The position numbers and the translations under genes were made by a program. Below the pieces are notes generated by a model that saw only the letters and a list, made by a program, of their open reading frames with translations, was not told where the DNA came from and did no database searches. From positions 124,001-188,000 of the forward strand of contig NZ_JABJXD010000001.1 of assembly GCF_019093865.1 (NCBI RefSeq): a stretch of DNA of 64,000 bases. The letters are read 5' to 3'. The first letter of the stretch is position 1; every line of letters begins with the position of its first letter. This stretch comes from Lentibacillus saliphilus. Lineage in GTDB: Bacteria > Bacillota > Bacilli > Bacillales > Amphibacillaceae. Below are positions 47,412 through 58,113 of the stretch, piece after piece.

Positions 47412-47651
47412 TTATAAATAAGGTGTCTCTATCATGATCATATCTTCGCCAATTTTTTTTATGGAAGACCATTCAATAATTGTTTCAGCACCTTCTTTTT
47501 TTAATCCGAGCCATTTATAATTCGCAATGATTAAAGATTCAATTTGGCCTGTTTTTTCATTAATCTGCAAGTCCGTTTGACCGAGCACACCTAACCGTGT
47601 ACCGTGTGTAATGTTAACAATTTCTTTACCACTAATATTGTTATAGCGCAT
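47412..47651 (-). CDS. ymxH: YlmC/YmxH family sporulation protein (PRC-barrel)
   Basis: 79 residues of the PRC-barrel type: GKEIVNITHGTRLGVLGQTDL and IEWSSIKKIGEDMI. The family is linked to sporulation; function is unknown. ATG 47651 after AAGGGGGG. Follows mlpA by 58 bp and precedes the spoVF operon. Confidence 0.92.
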   Translation of the reverse strand: MRYNNISGKEIVNITHGTRLGVLGQTDLQINEKTGQIESLIIANYKWLGLKKEGAETIIEWSSIKKIGEDMIMIETPYL

Positions 47652-47709
47652 ATCATCCCCCCTTAACATAACAGTATCGTACTATAACCGTATGTTAGGC
47701 GTTCAGTAT

Positions 47710-48933
47710 TTATTCTGTTGCTGTTACGAGTGCTGAGGAAGGATTTTGCGTAAATACACGTTCAATAACCGTTTGAACGGTTTGATGATTAACAGCTTCA
47801 ATATCGCGTAGCATATCATCAATCGTTCGGTGCTTTTTTAATAATAATTCGTTCTTACCATTTCTGGACATCCGACTATTAGTACTTTCTAAGCTCAGCA
47901 AGAGATTTCCTTTAAGCTGTTCTTTACTATTGGCCAGTTCCTTGTCTGTTATTGCTTTCCTCTTAAATTGATCAATCGTTTGATTAATTTTTTCTTTTAA
48001 TATGTTGAGCTGGTTACGACCTGTTCCAGCATAAATCGTTAATAATCCATGATCAAGAAATGAAGAATGATATGAAAATACAGCATAAGCAAGTCCTTGC
48101 TTTTCTCTTATATCTTGAAACAGTCGAGAACTCATGCTGCCTCCTAAGACGTTGTTCATGACCATTAAGCTATATATGTCATCATCTGTAACCGATAATC
48201 CATTAAAACCGAGACACAAATGGGCTTGCTCAGTATGTTTCGGTTTAACGATGTGCTCTGATAAAAATTGAGGCCGTTCTATGTTATGCTCCTCTATTGG
48301 TGACGTTGCTGAATAGTGGCCAAAATGAGCCTCAATGATGTCTTCAAAACCGTCTGATACATTACCAGCTACTGAAATAACAACATTTTCTGGCGTATAT
48401 CGTTCTTTCATATAGGTTTTAAGTAAGTCAGATGTGAACGACTGTACATGTGCTTCTGTTCCGAGAATTGGATAAGCGAGTGGATGTTGCCCATAAGATG
48501 CCTGCGCCAAGAGATCGTGGACGATATCATCTGGCGTATCTTCATACATCTTAATTTCTTCTAGAACGACATTTTTTTCACGTTCAACCTCTGCTTCATC
48601 AAAAACTGAATTAAAGAACATGTCTGCCAAAATGTCGACAGCGTATGTTTGATACGTATCCATAACTTTTGCGTAAAAACACGTATACTCTTTTGATGTA
48701 AATGCATTGACCTGTCCGCCAATTGCATCAAAAGCTTCAGCAATGTCTTGGGCTGTTCGTGTTTTCGTTCCTTTAAATAGCATGTGCTCTAAAAAATGGG
48801 AAATTCCGTTGTTATGTGTTGATTCATATCTAGATCCAGCTGCAATCCAAATTCCAATCGTTACAGACCGGACGGCTGGTACATGTTCGTTTATGACCGT
48901 AACACCGTTTTGACATATATGTTTTTTGAGCAT
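47710..48933 (-). CDS. mlpA: M16 zinc peptidase MlpA (YmxG)
   Basis: 407 residues of the mitochondrial-processing-peptidase-like M16 family, with the complete zinc motif HFLEHMLFKG near residue 50 and a conserved EE..MYEDTPDD region. In B. subtilis it influences AprE levels. ATG with GGAGGA upstream. It is the third M16 gene in the window, with ymfH and ymfF. Confidence 0.93.
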   Translation of the reverse strand: MLKKHICQNGVTVINEHVPAVRSVTIGIWIAAGSRYESTHNNGISHFLEHMLFKGTKTRTAQDIAEAFDAIGGQVNAFTSKEYTCFYAKVMDTYQTYAVDILADMFFNSVFDEAEVEREKNVVLEEIKMYEDTPDDIVHDLLAQASYGQHPLAYPILGTEAHVQSFTSDLLKTYMKERYTPENVVISVAGNVSDGFEDIIEAHFGHYSATSPIEEHNIERPQFLSEHIVKPKHTEQAHLCLGFNGLSVTDDDIYSLMVMNNVLGGSMSSRLFQDIREKQGLAYAVFSYHSSFLDHGLLTIYAGTGRNQLNILKEKINQTIDQFKRKAITDKELANSKEQLKGNLLLSLESTNSRMSRNGKNELLLKKHRTIDDMLRDIEAVNHQTVQTVIERVFTQNPSSALVTATE

Positions 48934-48956
48934 CGTCGTTGTCCTCCTATAACGTA

Positions 48957-49916
48957 TTACCTTTTTTCATCTACTAATTGTTCAATTGTGCCGATGTTAT
49001 ATCCTTGTTCTTTAATTTGAGCAATCATTGAATCAAGTGCTTCAGCAATTACTGGAGTTGGATGCATTAATATCGTTGCGCCTTTATGAAGCTTGGACAT
49101 GACACGATCCATCATGACTGATGGGGTTGGATTTTTCCAATCTATTGTATCTACTGTCCAGAGCACTGTTTCCATGTTCATGTTATGGACGACATTAACG
49201 ACATGATCGTTATAACTGCCACTTGGTGGTGCAAACCATTTCGGTTGTGTATCTGTTATGGCCTTTAGCACATCATTTGTTTGTTGAATTTCCTCAACGA
49301 TTTTTGCTTTTGACAATAATTCCATATTCGGATGGCTGTACGCATGATTACCAATCAGATGCCCTTGCTCATCAATCATCTCAACGTAATCCACATTTTT
49401 TTTTGCCCACTGCCCCTCGATAAAGAATGTCGCTTGAACGCGGTGCTTCTTTAAGGTTCGAAGTATATCTGGGATGTGCTCTTTGCCCCAAGATACATTT
49501 ATTAATATACTAACCATATTCTTATCTGGATGCCCCCGATAAACAGGTGCTGCCGGAAGATCTTTAAACGCCACTTCAGGTGGAATTTGTTCATATACTA
49601 ATAAGGATTTGTCAAAAACCGTTTTTTCATGCATCTGAGCGTATGATGCTTCTACATCGACTCGAATACCATTGCGCCCAGGTGTCTTTTTCCACACACG
49701 ATCAATGTATGCATTTTGAGGGGATTCCTCTAATGAGCTACTTTTATTGACAATTTCCTCATACAGCGGATCATTTGATTTAACAGCGACATCTACATCG
49801 TGAGCCAAGCGACTTATATCATTTGTAGCAAATGGATTGTATAACCCTTTATTAAAGGAAATAACAACAATTAAAGCAAAAACAAGCATATGAATAATTT
49901 TTTTATACCGATTCAT
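48957..49916 (-). CDS. ylxY: polysaccharide deacetylase-like protein YlxY
   Basis: 319 residues: an N-terminal signal or anchor helix (~8-25), then a NodB-homology domain (~130-310). The His pair is present (GNHAYSHPNM), but the usual TFDDG catalytic motif is replaced by INVSWGKE, so the metal-binding Asp pair is missing, as I recall for B. subtilis YlxY too. It may be non-catalytic or use a changed site. ATG after GAGGGGGG. Confidence 0.88.
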   Translation of the reverse strand: MNRYKKIIHMLVFALIVVISFNKGLYNPFATNDISRLAHDVDVAVKSNDPLYEEIVNKSSSLEESPQNAYIDRVWKKTPGRNGIRVDVEASYAQMHEKTVFDKSLLVYEQIPPEVAFKDLPAAPVYRGHPDKNMVSILINVSWGKEHIPDILRTLKKHRVQATFFIEGQWAKKNVDYVEMIDEQGHLIGNHAYSHPNMELLSKAKIVEEIQQTNDVLKAITDTQPKWFAPPSGSYNDHVVNVVHNMNMETVLWTVDTIDWKNPTPSVMMDRVMSKLHKGATILMHPTPVIAEALDSMIAQIKEQGYNIGTIEQLVDEKR

Positions 49917-49988
49917 GCTTTCTTCCCCCCTCTCTAAAGCTATATGAGTAGGAGGGACAAGATATGTTATGGATTCATTTCGTCCAAT

Positions 49989-50020
49989 AAAAAAAAGAAA
50001 CTGGTTAACGCCAGCTTCTT
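49989..50020 (-). terminator. terminator downstream of pnp
   Basis: GAAGCTGG-N6-CCAGTTTC followed by seven T on the minus strand. Confidence 0.92.
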
Positions 50021-50038
50021 GTTTTGTAATAACGTATT

Positions 50039-52144
50039 TTATTGTTTTGCTTTGCTTGCTTTTTCTTCTTGCAGAACAGCTTTTCTTGATAAATTAATTC
50101 GACCTTGCGAATCGATTTCTTTTACTTTGACCATAATTTCATCGCCGATGGATACTTCATCTTCTACTTTATTTGTGCGACCTTCAGCAAGCTCAGAAAT
50201 ATGAACGAGTCCATCTTTTCCTTTAAATAACTCAACAAAGGCACCAAATTTTTCAATTCGTTTGACTTTACCGAGATATATTTCGCCTACTTCAGCTTCA
50301 CGCACTAAGCTTTCGATGATTTCTTTAGCTTTGTTGTTCATTGAAGCATCTGTTGATGAAATAAAGACACTGCCATCTTGTTCGATGTCAATTTTCACAC
50401 CTGTTTCATCAATGATTTTATTGATTTGCTTCCCACTTGGACCGATAACATCACGGATTTTCTCCGGTTTAATGGACATTGTGAGTATTTTTGGTGCGTA
50501 AGGTGATAATTCAGTTCTTGGTTCGTTAATTGTTGCAAGCATGGACTCAAGAATTTGTTGACGCCCTTGTTTTGCTTGACTCAAAGCTTCTTCAAGTATG
50601 TCACGAGATAAACCTTCAATTTTAATATCCATTTGTAGCGCAGTAATACCGTTTGCCGTACCTGCAACTTTAAAGTCCATATCACCAAGTGCATCTTCCA
50701 TACCTTGGATATCCGTCAAAATTGAATAGTTCTCACCTGATTTAATGAGGCCCATTGCAATCCCAGCTACTGGCGCTTTAATCGGAACACCTGCATCCAT
50801 CATAGCCATTGTGCTCGCACAAATGCTTGCCTGTGATGAAGAACCATTTGACTCTAAAACTTCAGATACAAGTCTAATTGTATATGGAAACTCCGCTTCA
50901 GATGGGATCACTTTTTCAAGGGCACGTTCGCCAAGAGCACCGTGACCAATTTCTCTTCTACCCGGCCCTCTAATCGGTCCAGTTTCACCGACACTATATT
51001 GTGGGAAATTATAATGGTGCATAAAGCGCTTGGATTCTTCAAGATCTAGTCCGTCCAAGATTTGAACATCACCTAAAGCTCCGAGTGTACAAACACTTAA
51101 TGCTTGTGTTTGTCCGCGTGTAAATAACCCTGAACCATGTGTACGTGGTAAGACGCTTACACGTGAAGACAATGGGCGAATTTCATCAACCTCGCGGCCA
51201 TCTGGACGAATTTTATCTTTTGTAATAAGCTGGCGAACTTCTTCTTTAACCATCTTATCCAAAATTTGTTTCGCTTCTTTGTAAACCGCTTCATCTTCCT
51301 CATAATGTTCCAAAACTGATGCTTTAACGTCGGAAATTGCTTCTTCGCGTGCATGCTTTTCTTGAACACGGATTGCTTGAATTAATTCAGATTTGCAGTC
51401 TTCTTTTATCTTTGCTTCTAAATCTGCATCTAATTCGAGTGGTGTGAAAGGTTTCTTTTCGGAACCCACAGCTTCAATAATTTGTTCTTGAAAGGCAACA
51501 ATGCGTTTAATTTCCTCATGTCCGAACATAATTGCTTCGAGCATAACAGCCTCTGGAACTTCGTTAGCATTGGCTTCAACCATGTTAACAGCGTCCTTTG
51601 TGCCCGCAACCGTTAAATCAATATCACTTTGAGCATGCTGATCAATTGTTGGATTAATGATAAATTCGCCATTAACCCGTCCCACATGAACACCAGCAAT
51701 AGGTTGTTCGAATGGGATATCAGAAATACATAGTGCTATTGAAGAACCAATCATCGCTGCGATTTCAGAAGAGCAGTCTTGATCTACACTCATAACTGTA
51801 CTGATTACTTGTACCTCATTACGATAGCCGTCAGGAAAAAGTGGACGAATTGGTCTGTCAATTAATCTTGATGACAGTATAGCTTTTTCGCTTGGTCGAC
51901 CTTCACGTTTAATAAATCCACCTGGAATTTTCCCAACCGCATAAAGCCGTTCTTCATAATTCACTGTTAATGGAAAAAAAGGAAGGTCTTTCGGTTCTTT
52001 AGATGCTGTAGCAGCTGCTAATACGGATGTATCTCCATATTGAATCATACAGGCACCATTTGCTTGCTTGGCAAGTTCGCCAACTTCAGCAACAAACGGT
52101 CGTCCAGCAATATCAATGGAGAATGTTTTCTTTGCGTCTGACAT
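50039..52144 (-). CDS. pnp: polyribonucleotide nucleotidyltransferase (PNPase)
   Basis: Phosphorolytic 3'-5' exoribonuclease. 701 residues: two RNase PH domains, the second with RRTHG-type [15 protein letters not shown], a KH domain ([15 protein letters not shown]) and a C-terminal S1 domain ([20 protein letters not shown]). ATG 52144 is 11 nt after AAAGGAG, a rather long spacing. Follows rpsO with its own terminator between them. Confidence 0.97.
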   Translation of the reverse strand: MSDAKKTFSIDIAGRPFVAEVGELAKQANGACMIQYGDTSVLAAATASKEPKDLPFFPLTVNYEERLYAVGKIPGGFIKREGRPSEKAILSSRLIDRPIRPLFPDGYRNEVQVISTVMSVDQDCSSEIAAMIGSSIALCISDIPFEQPIAGVHVGRVNGEFIINPTIDQHAQSDIDLTVAGTKDAVNMVEANANEVPEAVMLEAIMFGHEEIKRIVAFQEQIIEAVGSEKKPFTPLELDADLEAKIKEDCKSELIQAIRVQEKHAREEAISDVKASVLEHYEEDEAVYKEAKQILDKMVKEEVRQLITKDKIRPDGREVDEIRPLSSRVSVLPRTHGSGLFTRGQTQALSVCTLGALGDVQILDGLDLEESKRFMHHYNFPQYSVGETGPIRGPGRREIGHGALGERALEKVIPSEAEFPYTIRLVSEVLESNGSSSQASICASTMAMMDAGVPIKAPVAGIAMGLIKSGENYSILTDIQGMEDALGDMDFKVAGTANGITALQMDIKIEGLSRDILEEALSQAKQGRQQILESMLATINEPRTELSPYAPKILTMSIKPEKIRDVIGPSGKQINKIIDETGVKIDIEQDGSVFISSTDASMNNKAKEIIESLVREAEVGEIYLGKVKRIEKFGAFVELFKGKDGLVHISELAEGRTNKVEDEVSIGDEIMVKVKEIDSQGRINLSRKAVLQEEKASKAKQ

Positions 52145-52244
52145 TAATACAGAAACTCCTTTCAAATACATCATACATTTATTTTATAAGTAGTATGAAA
52201 ATGAGTAAATGATTTTCTATGTTTTTAAATAGAGTAAACTATGA

Positions 52245-52273
52245 GAAAAAAGCAGGATTTCTCCTGCTTTTCC
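52245..52273 (-). terminator. terminator downstream of rpsO
   Basis: AAAAGCAGGAG and CTCCTGCTTTT-type arms: AAGCAGGA-N5-TCCTGCTT followed by TTTT on the minus strand. Confidence 0.92.
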
Positions 52274-52281
52274 CATTAGTA

Positions 52282-52551
52282 TTATCGACGTAAACCGAGC
52301 TTTTTAATCAATTCACGGTAGCGAGTAACGTCTTTTTTACGTAAATACGTTAGTAAATTACGACGTTTACCAACCATTTTAAATAACCCACGGCGTGAAT
52401 GATGGTCTTTTTTGTGAACACGCAAATGATCATTTAATGTCGTGATTTCAGCAGTTAGTACAGCAATCTGTACTTCTGGAGAACCCGTATCATTATCATG
52501 AACTTTGTACTCATTGATAATTTCATTTTTACGTTCTTGTGAAATAGCCAT
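52282..52551 (-). CDS. rpsO: 30S ribosomal protein S15
   Basis: 89 residues, exact family length; [18 protein letters not shown] and the C-terminal [12 protein letters not shown]. Binds 16S rRNA early in 30S assembly. ATG with AGGAGGT. The leader upstream is folded (52552-52633). Confidence 0.98.
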   Translation of the reverse strand: MAISQERKNEIINEYKVHDNDTGSPEVQIAVLTAEITTLNDHLRVHKKDHHSRRGLFKMVGKRRNLLTYLRKKDVTRYRELIKKLGLRR

Positions 52552-52633
52552 CTAGCGCACCTCCTATTGTTAAATTATAGCCCCTGTCCCCCAGCAATCG
52601 TCGGAGTTACGAATTGCCAAGCGAAGGTTGATC
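52552..52633 (-). promoter_or_regulatory. probable S15 autoregulatory leader of rpsO
   Basis: From the predicted start (~52633) to the rpsO ATG the RNA can form a helix GCAAUUCG with CGA-(CG)-AUUGC, followed by a G-rich segment GGGGGACAGGGG and the ribosome site AUAGGAGG, which could pair upstream. S15 leaders in Bacillaceae are known to bind S15 for feedback control; equivalence here is inference. Confidence 0.5.
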
Positions 52634-52639
52634 TTTTAT

Positions 52640-52668
52640 AGCTTACATTGTTTGAAGTAAAAATGCAA
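52640..52668 (-). promoter_or_regulatory. sigma-A promoter of rpsO
   Basis: TTGCAT (52663-52668), 17 nt, TAAGCT (52640-52645) on the minus strand, just after the ribF stop codon. Confidence 0.55.
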
Positions 52669-52692
52669 GTCGTACGATACATTTCGATCAAT

Positions 52693-53634
52693 TTAGATGT
52701 CATCAAAATACGTATTAATAACCTTCTCGTCATTTTTCATTTGAGCGACAAGATCTGATACGTGATTAAACTTCTTTTCTTGTCTTATAAATGTACACCA
52801 TTCAAGTTGCACGTGGTCACCATATAAGTTTCCAGAAAAATTAAATATGAATACTTCTAAACTTGGATCACGGCGATCATCTTCAAAGGTTGGATTAAAC
52901 CCTAAGCTTGCCATACCTTTATATACCTTATCGTTATGGTGCACAAAAACAGCGTAAACGCCCGGAGCAGGTAACAATGTATTTGGAATGACATCTATAT
53001 TCGCTGTCGGATAGCCTAACGTGCGACCGCGTTTATAGCCTTCGATCACGATGCCCCATACTCTAGGGTAACGACCGAGCAAATGTGTCGCATCACGCAC
53101 ATCCCCTCTCGAAAACAATTGGCGGATTTTCGTAGAACTGATCTTTTCCCCCTCCGATTCCACCTTGTCTCGAACAGTGAACAAAAATTGACCTCTACTA
53201 TGCGCTTCTAACGTCTGTACATTACCTTGACCTTTATGACCATATGAAAAATCAAACCCTGCTATAAGGTGTTTAATGTTTAAACCAATAATAAAATGAT
53301 CAATAAATTCCTGAGGAGATAATTTGGAAAGCATGTGATCAAATGAAATAATATACATTCTGTCCACATTCATTTCTGTTAAAATCCGCTGTTTTTCTGG
53401 AAGCGGAGTAATATAATCAACATGATCAATATTTGGATTTAAAATGACTGAAGGGTGCGGATCAAACGTAATCACTGCACTTGCATTTCCTTTTGCCTTA
53501 GCGATCTCTACTGCTGATTCAATTACTTTTTGATGTCCCCTATGTATGCCATCAAAAAATCCAATTGCAGCTACGGTCTCTGGAAGTGTTTCTAGTTTAA
53601 CCGAATGTGGATATGCCAATTTAATTGTCTGCAC
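52693..53634 (-). CDS. ribF: bifunctional riboflavin kinase / FAD synthetase
   Basis: Makes FMN and FAD from riboflavin. 313 residues: N-terminal nucleotidyltransferase with GFFDGIHRGHQK and STKIRQLFSRGDV, and a C-terminal riboflavin kinase domain with GRTLGYPTANID. The start is a GTG at 53634 after CAGGTG. Called ribC in B. subtilis. Follows truB by 47 bp. Confidence 0.96.
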   Translation of the reverse strand: MQTIKLAYPHSVKLETLPETVAAIGFFDGIHRGHQKVIESAVEIAKAKGNASAVITFDPHPSVILNPNIDHVDYITPLPEKQRILTEMNVDRMYIISFDHMLSKLSPQEFIDHFIIGLNIKHLIAGFDFSYGHKGQGNVQTLEAHSRGQFLFTVRDKVESEGEKISSTKIRQLFSRGDVRDATHLLGRYPRVWGIVIEGYKRGRTLGYPTANIDVIPNTLLPAPGVYAVFVHHNDKVYKGMASLGFNPTFEDDRRDPSLEVFIFNFSGNLYGDHVQLEWCTFIRQEKKFNHVSDLVAQMKNDEKVINTYFDDI

Positions 53635-53681
53635 AATATGTCACCTGCACTTCAAAAGGATCGATTTTAATTATTTATCAT

Positions 53682-54575
53682 TTAATGAAATACACGTACT
53701 GGTTTAATTTCACCGTCTTTATCGGGGTGATACTGATAAATGGCAATGAGTTCTGATCCAGCTATTATTGCAAATGGGTTCGTTGACATCTTTTGAGACG
53801 GTGATGGTAACTTTTGACCAAATAGAACTTTTTGGCGTGTCGCCTCATCAACTCGTAGCTGATCCATATTACCAATGCCAACTCTCATATCCAATAATAA
53901 AGAATGTACTTGACACGTTTTGACCGCTTGTTCGATTTGCTCAAATGTGTATGTAGCCTTTTTGGCAATAGAACCCGTCTCCATACGGATCAGGCGACCC
54001 ATGTGAGCTGGGTATCCAAGCGCTTTCCCGATGTCAACACAGAGTGTTCTAATGTATGTCCCTTTTGAGCAAACGACTTTGATACCAAAAGAATGGTCGC
54101 CTGTGTCAACTGGGGATGTTTGTTCGAGGTGCTCAATGGTAACGTGCCTTGAAGGGCGCTCTACGGTTTCCTGAGCTCTCGCATATTCATACAATCGTTT
54201 ACCATTCACTCTAACAGCTGAATACATCGGTGGTATTTGTACAATGTCGCCTGTAAACATGTTCAGAACGTGTTCAATGTTTTCATTCGTTGGCATTTGA
54301 TGCGGTATTTTTTGTTCAATAACGACGCCAGATGCATCTTCTGTATCGGTTGATTGACCAAGTATGACTTCAGCTAAATACGTTTTGCTCGTATTCGTCA
54401 TAAACGGAACGAGCTTTGTCGCCTTGCCAATACAAAGAGGAAGAACGCCCTCTGCATCTGGATCAAGTGTACCTGTATGTCCAACTTTTTTTGTTTGAAG
54501 CAGGCGACGAATGCGCATAACACAATCGTGTGATGTCATTCCCGCCGGCTTCCATAATGGCAATATTCCATCCAT
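53682..54575 (-). CDS. truB: tRNA pseudouridine-55 synthase TruB
   Basis: 297 residues with catalytic Asp in GHTGTLDPDAEGVLPL and the N-terminal MDGILPLWKPAGMTSHDCV. Modifies U55 in the T loop of all elongator tRNAs. ATG after GGAGA. Between rbfA and ribF as in other Firmicutes. Confidence 0.97.
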   Translation of the reverse strand: MDGILPLWKPAGMTSHDCVMRIRRLLQTKKVGHTGTLDPDAEGVLPLCIGKATKLVPFMTNTSKTYLAEVILGQSTDTEDASGVVIEQKIPHQMPTNENIEHVLNMFTGDIVQIPPMYSAVRVNGKRLYEYARAQETVERPSRHVTIEHLEQTSPVDTGDHSFGIKVVCSKGTYIRTLCVDIGKALGYPAHMGRLIRMETGSIAKKATYTFEQIEQAVKTCQVHSLLLDMRVGIGNMDQLRVDEATRQKVLFGQKLPSPSQKMSTNPFAIIAGSELIAIYQYHPDKDGEIKPVRVFH

Positions 54576-54618
54576 GTGAATGTCTCCATTTCATTCCGTG
54601 ACGCTTCAACAACGCGGT

Positions 54619-54960
54619 TTATTTATTTAAGTCTCTTAAGATCGCGTCAATTCTGTTTCCATATTCGTGTGCTTCATCAAACTCAAAACTAATCTCAGGT
54701 GTTTTGCGTAAGCGAATCCGTCTACCGATTTCGGAGCGAATATACCCTTTCGCTTTAGCTAGCCCAATAAGCGAATCCTGCTTCTTCTTATCATCTCCAA
54801 ATACTGAGATAAAGATTTTAGCCTGCTGCAAATCGCCAGAAACTTCAACATCTGTCACAGTAACGAAACCAACACGGGGGTCTTTGATTTTACGCGTTAA
54901 AATGTCACCGAGTTCTTTTTTCATTTGTTCGGAGACTCTGTTTGCGCGAATGTCATGCAT
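54619..54960 (-). CDS. rbfA: 30S ribosome-binding factor RbfA
   Basis: 113 residues with the KH-type fold; [21 protein letters not shown] is the core. Helps mature the 5' end of 16S rRNA. ATG 54960, 6 nt after GAGGTG. The 155 bp upstream gap contains a long-range stem (55028-55107) and a promoter-like TTGAGC-N17-TATAAA (about 54989-55017), so it may not depend only on the infB transcript. Confidence 0.96.
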   Translation of the reverse strand: MHDIRANRVSEQMKKELGDILTRKIKDPRVGFVTVTDVEVSGDLQQAKIFISVFGDDKKKQDSLIGLAKAKGYIRSEIGRRIRLRKTPEISFEFDEAHEYGNRIDAILRDLNK

Positions 54961-55027
54961 GATAATCACCTCACAAAATATAAACCTTTATTTATATGGC
55001 GCTTTATCCTCAAGCTCAATATAGGAT

Positions 55028-55107
55028 GAACAGAAACACCTGCTAGCGAAAGTCCAACCTTAACTGTCAATACTTCGTCTATATATCAGGTGTTTTAATA
55101 ACTGTTC
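55028..55107 (-). promoter_or_regulatory. long-range stem structure between ylxP and rbfA
   Basis: GAACAG (55028-55033) plus AAACACCTG (55034-55042) pair with CAGGTGTTT (55087-55095) and CTGTTC (55102-55107): 15 bp with a 6-nt bulge, closing a 44-nt interior that may hold a small CGAAGT/ACTTTCG stem. There is no T tract, so it is not a standard terminator. Role unknown. Confidence 0.5.
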
Positions 55108-55124
55108 TCTAATGTTTTAAGCCG

Positions 55125-55403
55125 TTATAAATGATGAATGTCCGTAATTGTACGCTCAAGTTCTGGACATGCATCAATTGTTGTTAAAACCTTATCAATA
55201 ACCTGTTCAGCAAATGTGCGATCATTTGCAATCGTCACGATGCCTATCTTGGTCCGTTGCCATAGGTCTTGGTTGTCAAGTTCAGCGACTGATACATTAA
55301 ACTCTCGTCGCAGTCTTGACAATAGCTTTTTCAATACAGAGCGCTTTTCTTTCAAAGAGTGGGCATTGTATAAAAAGCATTCTACCTCCAGCAAGAGGAT
55401 CAT
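55125..55403 (-). CDS. ylxP: YlxP family protein (DUF503)
   Basis: 92 residues of a ferredoxin-like fold, with [20 protein letters not shown] near the start. Function is unknown, though it is always in the infB-rbfA operon. Its ATG overlaps the infB stop by 4 bp. Confidence 0.93.
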   Translation of the reverse strand: MILLLEVECFLYNAHSLKEKRSVLKKLLSRLRREFNVSVAELDNQDLWQRTKIGIVTIANDRTFAEQVIDKVLTTIDACPELERTITDIHHL

Positions 55404-57505
55404 TTCCGTTCAATTTCTTCCATAACAAATGCCTCGATTACATCGCCTTCTTTAATATCGTTAAAGTTCTTGATCGTAATACCACACTCGTAATTTTGGG
55501 CAACTTCCTTAACATCATCTTTAAAGCGTTTTAAAGCGTCAATTTCACCTTCGTACTGAACGACACTATCACGAATTAATCGAACACCAGCATTTCTAGA
55601 GATTTTTCCGTCTGTGACATAACAGCCTGCAATCGTACCTATTTTTGACACTTTAAATGTTTCGCGCACCTCAGCCGTACCAATTACTTTTTCTTCAAAT
55701 TCCGGATCGAGCATGCCTTTCATAGCCGCTTCAATTTCTTCAATTGCTTTGTAGATTACACGGTGAAGTCTCACGTCTACTTGTTCGGATTCAGCAGCTT
55801 TTTTAGCGTTCGCATCCGGTCTTACATTAAAGCCAATAACAATGGCATTTGAAGCAGATGCAAGAATAATATCTGACTCAGTTATTGCCCCAGAGCCTGT
55901 ATGAATAATTTTGATTTTTACGCCTTCTACTTCAATTTTTTGTAAAGAGGACGCTAACGCTTCGGTTGATCCTTGAACATCGGCTTTTATGATGACATTA
56001 ATTTCCTTCATTTCACCTTGTTTAATCTGCTCAAATAGATCCTCGAGGCTTACTTTTGTTTGTTCGCCACGGTTTTCAATAATTTGCTGTTGCTGTCTAG
56101 CTTCACCGATTTGACGGGCTTTCTTTTCATCTGTAAAGACGAGGAATTGATCACCAGCCTGTGGAACGTCATTCAAACCCGTGATTTCAACTGGTGTTGA
56201 TGGGCCCGCATGTTTAACGCGTTGACCTAAATCATTAACCATTGCTCTAACACGGCCAAACGTATTACCGACAACAAAAGCATCTCCTACATGGAGTGTA
56301 CCATTTTGAACAAGAAGTGTGGCCACTGGGCCTCTCCCTTTATCAAGTTCGGCTTCAACAATTGTACCAAACGCATTCGTATTCGCGTTCGCCTTTAATT
56401 CTTCAACCTCAGCTACGAGTAAAATCATTTCTAACAAGTCTTCAATACCTTCATGCTTGAGAGCAGAAATATTAACAAAAATCGTTTCACCGCCCCAGTC
56501 CTCTGGAATCAGTTGATATTCTGTCAACTCTTGCATGACACGGTCTGGGTTTGCTGTTTCTTTATCCATTTTGTTCACAGCAACAATAATTGGTACACCA
56601 GCGGCCTTCGCGTGGTTGATCGCCTCTGTTGTTTGTGGCATAACACCATCATCAGCTGCAACGACTAAAATGGCGATATCGGTTATTTGTGCACCACGTG
56701 AACGCATGCTTGTAAAGGCTGCGTGGCCAGGTGTATCAAGGAAAGTGATTTTTTTACCTTCATTTTCAACTTGATAAGCACCAATGTGCTGAGTAATACC
56801 TCCGGCTTCGCCTTCTGTAACTTTTGCATCACGAATCGCGTCAAGCAAAGTTGTTTTCCCGTGGTCAACGTGACCCATGATCGTAACGACAGCTGGACGT
56901 TCTTTAAGATCTTCTGGGCGATCCTCTTTGATGTATTTATCTAAATCTGTATCGTCTAAAATAATTTCTTTTTCTACCTTAACACCGTACTCTTCACAAA
57001 TTAGTTCAATCGCATCTTCATCCAAGTCCTGATTCTTTGTTGCCATAACGCCAAGAAACATTAATTTTTTAATGATATCAGACGCATCCTTATTGAGTTT
57101 CTCAGCTAAGTCAGACACTGTGAGTGTACCACTGTATACAATATTGTCTGGTGTTTGCTTCGAAGCTGCTGGCGCCGTGTTAGGGTTATGACCTTTGTTT
57201 TTGTTGTTGTTTTTGGCATGTCCAGAATTTTTTCGACCTTGTTTTTGATTCTGTTTCTTTTGGTTTTCTGGACGAGGCGATTGCTTCTTGCTCGTATTTT
57301 TACTAGTTGTTTGGTTTTGTGATTTTGCTTGTTTAGATGGCTGTTTATTGCCTTTAATTTTTGCATCAAGCTTAGTAATTGTATCATCTGTAATCGTCGA
57401 CATATGGTTGGTTACTTCTATATTCATATCATTCAAGTGTTTAATCACATCTTTACTCGTTAATTGATTGTCTTTTGCGTACTCATATACACGTATTTTA
57501 CGCAT
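55400..57505 (-). CDS. infB: translation initiation factor IF-2
   Basis: 701 residues: N-terminal IF2-N modules ([20 protein letters not shown]), a Lys/Gln/Asn-rich linker (~55-125), a second N module, then the G domain with G1 [10 protein letters not shown]3 DTPGHAAF, G4 NKMD, and the C domains that bind formyl-Met-tRNA. ATG 57505 after GGGGGTG. The linker is Asn/Lys rich in this organism. Confidence 0.98.
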   Translation of the reverse strand: MRKIRVYEYAKDNQLTSKDVIKHLNDMNIEVTNHMSTITDDTITKLDAKIKGNKQPSKQAKSQNQTTSKNTSKKQSPRPENQKKQNQKQGRKNSGHAKNNNKNKGHNPNTAPAASKQTPDNIVYSGTLTVSDLAEKLNKDASDIIKKLMFLGVMATKNQDLDEDAIELICEEYGVKVEKEIILDDTDLDKYIKEDRPEDLKERPAVVTIMGHVDHGKTTLLDAIRDAKVTEGEAGGITQHIGAYQVENEGKKITFLDTPGHAAFTSMRSRGAQITDIAILVVAADDGVMPQTTEAINHAKAAGVPIIVAVNKMDKETANPDRVMQELTEYQLIPEDWGGETIFVNISALKHEGIEDLLEMILLVAEVEELKANANTNAFGTIVEAELDKGRGPVATLLVQNGTLHVGDAFVVGNTFGRVRAMVNDLGQRVKHAGPSTPVEITGLNDVPQAGDQFLVFTDEKKARQIGEARQQQQIIENRGEQTKVSLEDLFEQIKQGEMKEINVIIKADVQGSTEALASSLQKIEVEGVKIKIIHTGSGAITESDIILASASNAIVIGFNVRPDANAKKAAESEQVDVRLHRVIYKAIEEIEAAMKGMLDPEFEEKVIGTAEVRETFKVSKIGTIAGCYVTDGKISRNAGVRLIRDSVVQYEGEIDALKRFKDDVKEVAQNYECGITIKNFNDIKEGDVIEAFVMEEIERK

Positions 57506-57521
57506 ACATTCACCCCCAAAA

Positions 57522-57827
57522 TTATTGGTCAGAGAGTAATGAGCTAATCTTAGCAGCAAAGCCAGCATCTAAAATGGCGATTGCAACTCTCTGATGTTTT
57601 CCTATGGCATGTGCGAGTGTGTGTCTGTCGTCAACTATAGCAAATGGAACCTCGTATGTGTGGCACTTATCCATTAACTTCTTTTTTGTATGTGGTCCAA
57701 TGTCAGAAGCAATTAAAACGAGTTTAGCCCGTTTATTTTGAACATCTTTAACGATTTTCTCTTCACCAACTGAACATTTTCCCGCTCTAAATGCTAGACC
57801 TACACTATTTAGATACTTAGACGTCAT
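57522..57827 (-). CDS. ylxQ: YlxQ, L7Ae-type RNA-binding protein
   Basis: 101 residues with the L7Ae/L30e fold ([33 protein letters not shown]), expected to bind kink-turn RNA. Its ATG (57827) lies inside the end of rnpM, with GAGGG 7 nt upstream, so the two are coupled. Function is not established. Confidence 0.93.
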   Translation of the reverse strand: MTSKYLNSVGLAFRAGKCSVGEEKIVKDVQNKRAKLVLIASDIGPHTKKKLMDKCHTYEVPFAIVDDRHTLAHAIGKHQRVAIAILDAGFAAKISSLLSDQ

Positions 57828-58098
57828 GATCTGACCCTCTAGCAACAACTATTAATTTGTCATATAGAGCTTGATCTACATCCGTTTTAAACTGACGATT
57901 TAAAGCACCCGATTTACGTGCTTGTTCAATCGCTGAAACGTCTCGAGATACATAGGCGCCACGACCGTTTTGTTTCCCTGTTTCATCTACAAAAATATCT
58001 CCATCCTTATTGCGGACAATACGAATTAGATCTTTTTTTGGCTTCATTTCATTTGTTGCAATACATTTTCGAAGTGGTGTTTTCTTCTTTTTTACCAT
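57817..58098 (-). CDS. rnpM: RNase P modulator RnpM (YlxR)
   Basis: 93 residues; KTPLRKCIATNEMKPKKDLIRIV at the start is the family signature and GRGAYVS is conserved. YlxR was recently shown in B. subtilis to bind RNase P RNA and lower its activity. ATG with AAGGAGT. Between nusA and ylxQ. Confidence 0.94.
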   Translation of the reverse strand: MVKKKKTPLRKCIATNEMKPKKDLIRIVRNKDGDIFVDETGKQNGRGAYVSRDVSAIEQARKSGALNRQFKTDVDQALYDKLIVVARGSDHDV

Positions 58099-58113
58099 GT
58101 TGTTGACTCCTTC

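Noticed and set aside
55043-55066. TTGACA-based promoter within the ylxP-rbfA stem
   Set aside because: A perfect -35 hexamer is present, but 17-18 nt further on there is only GCTAGC, with no -10 resemblance.
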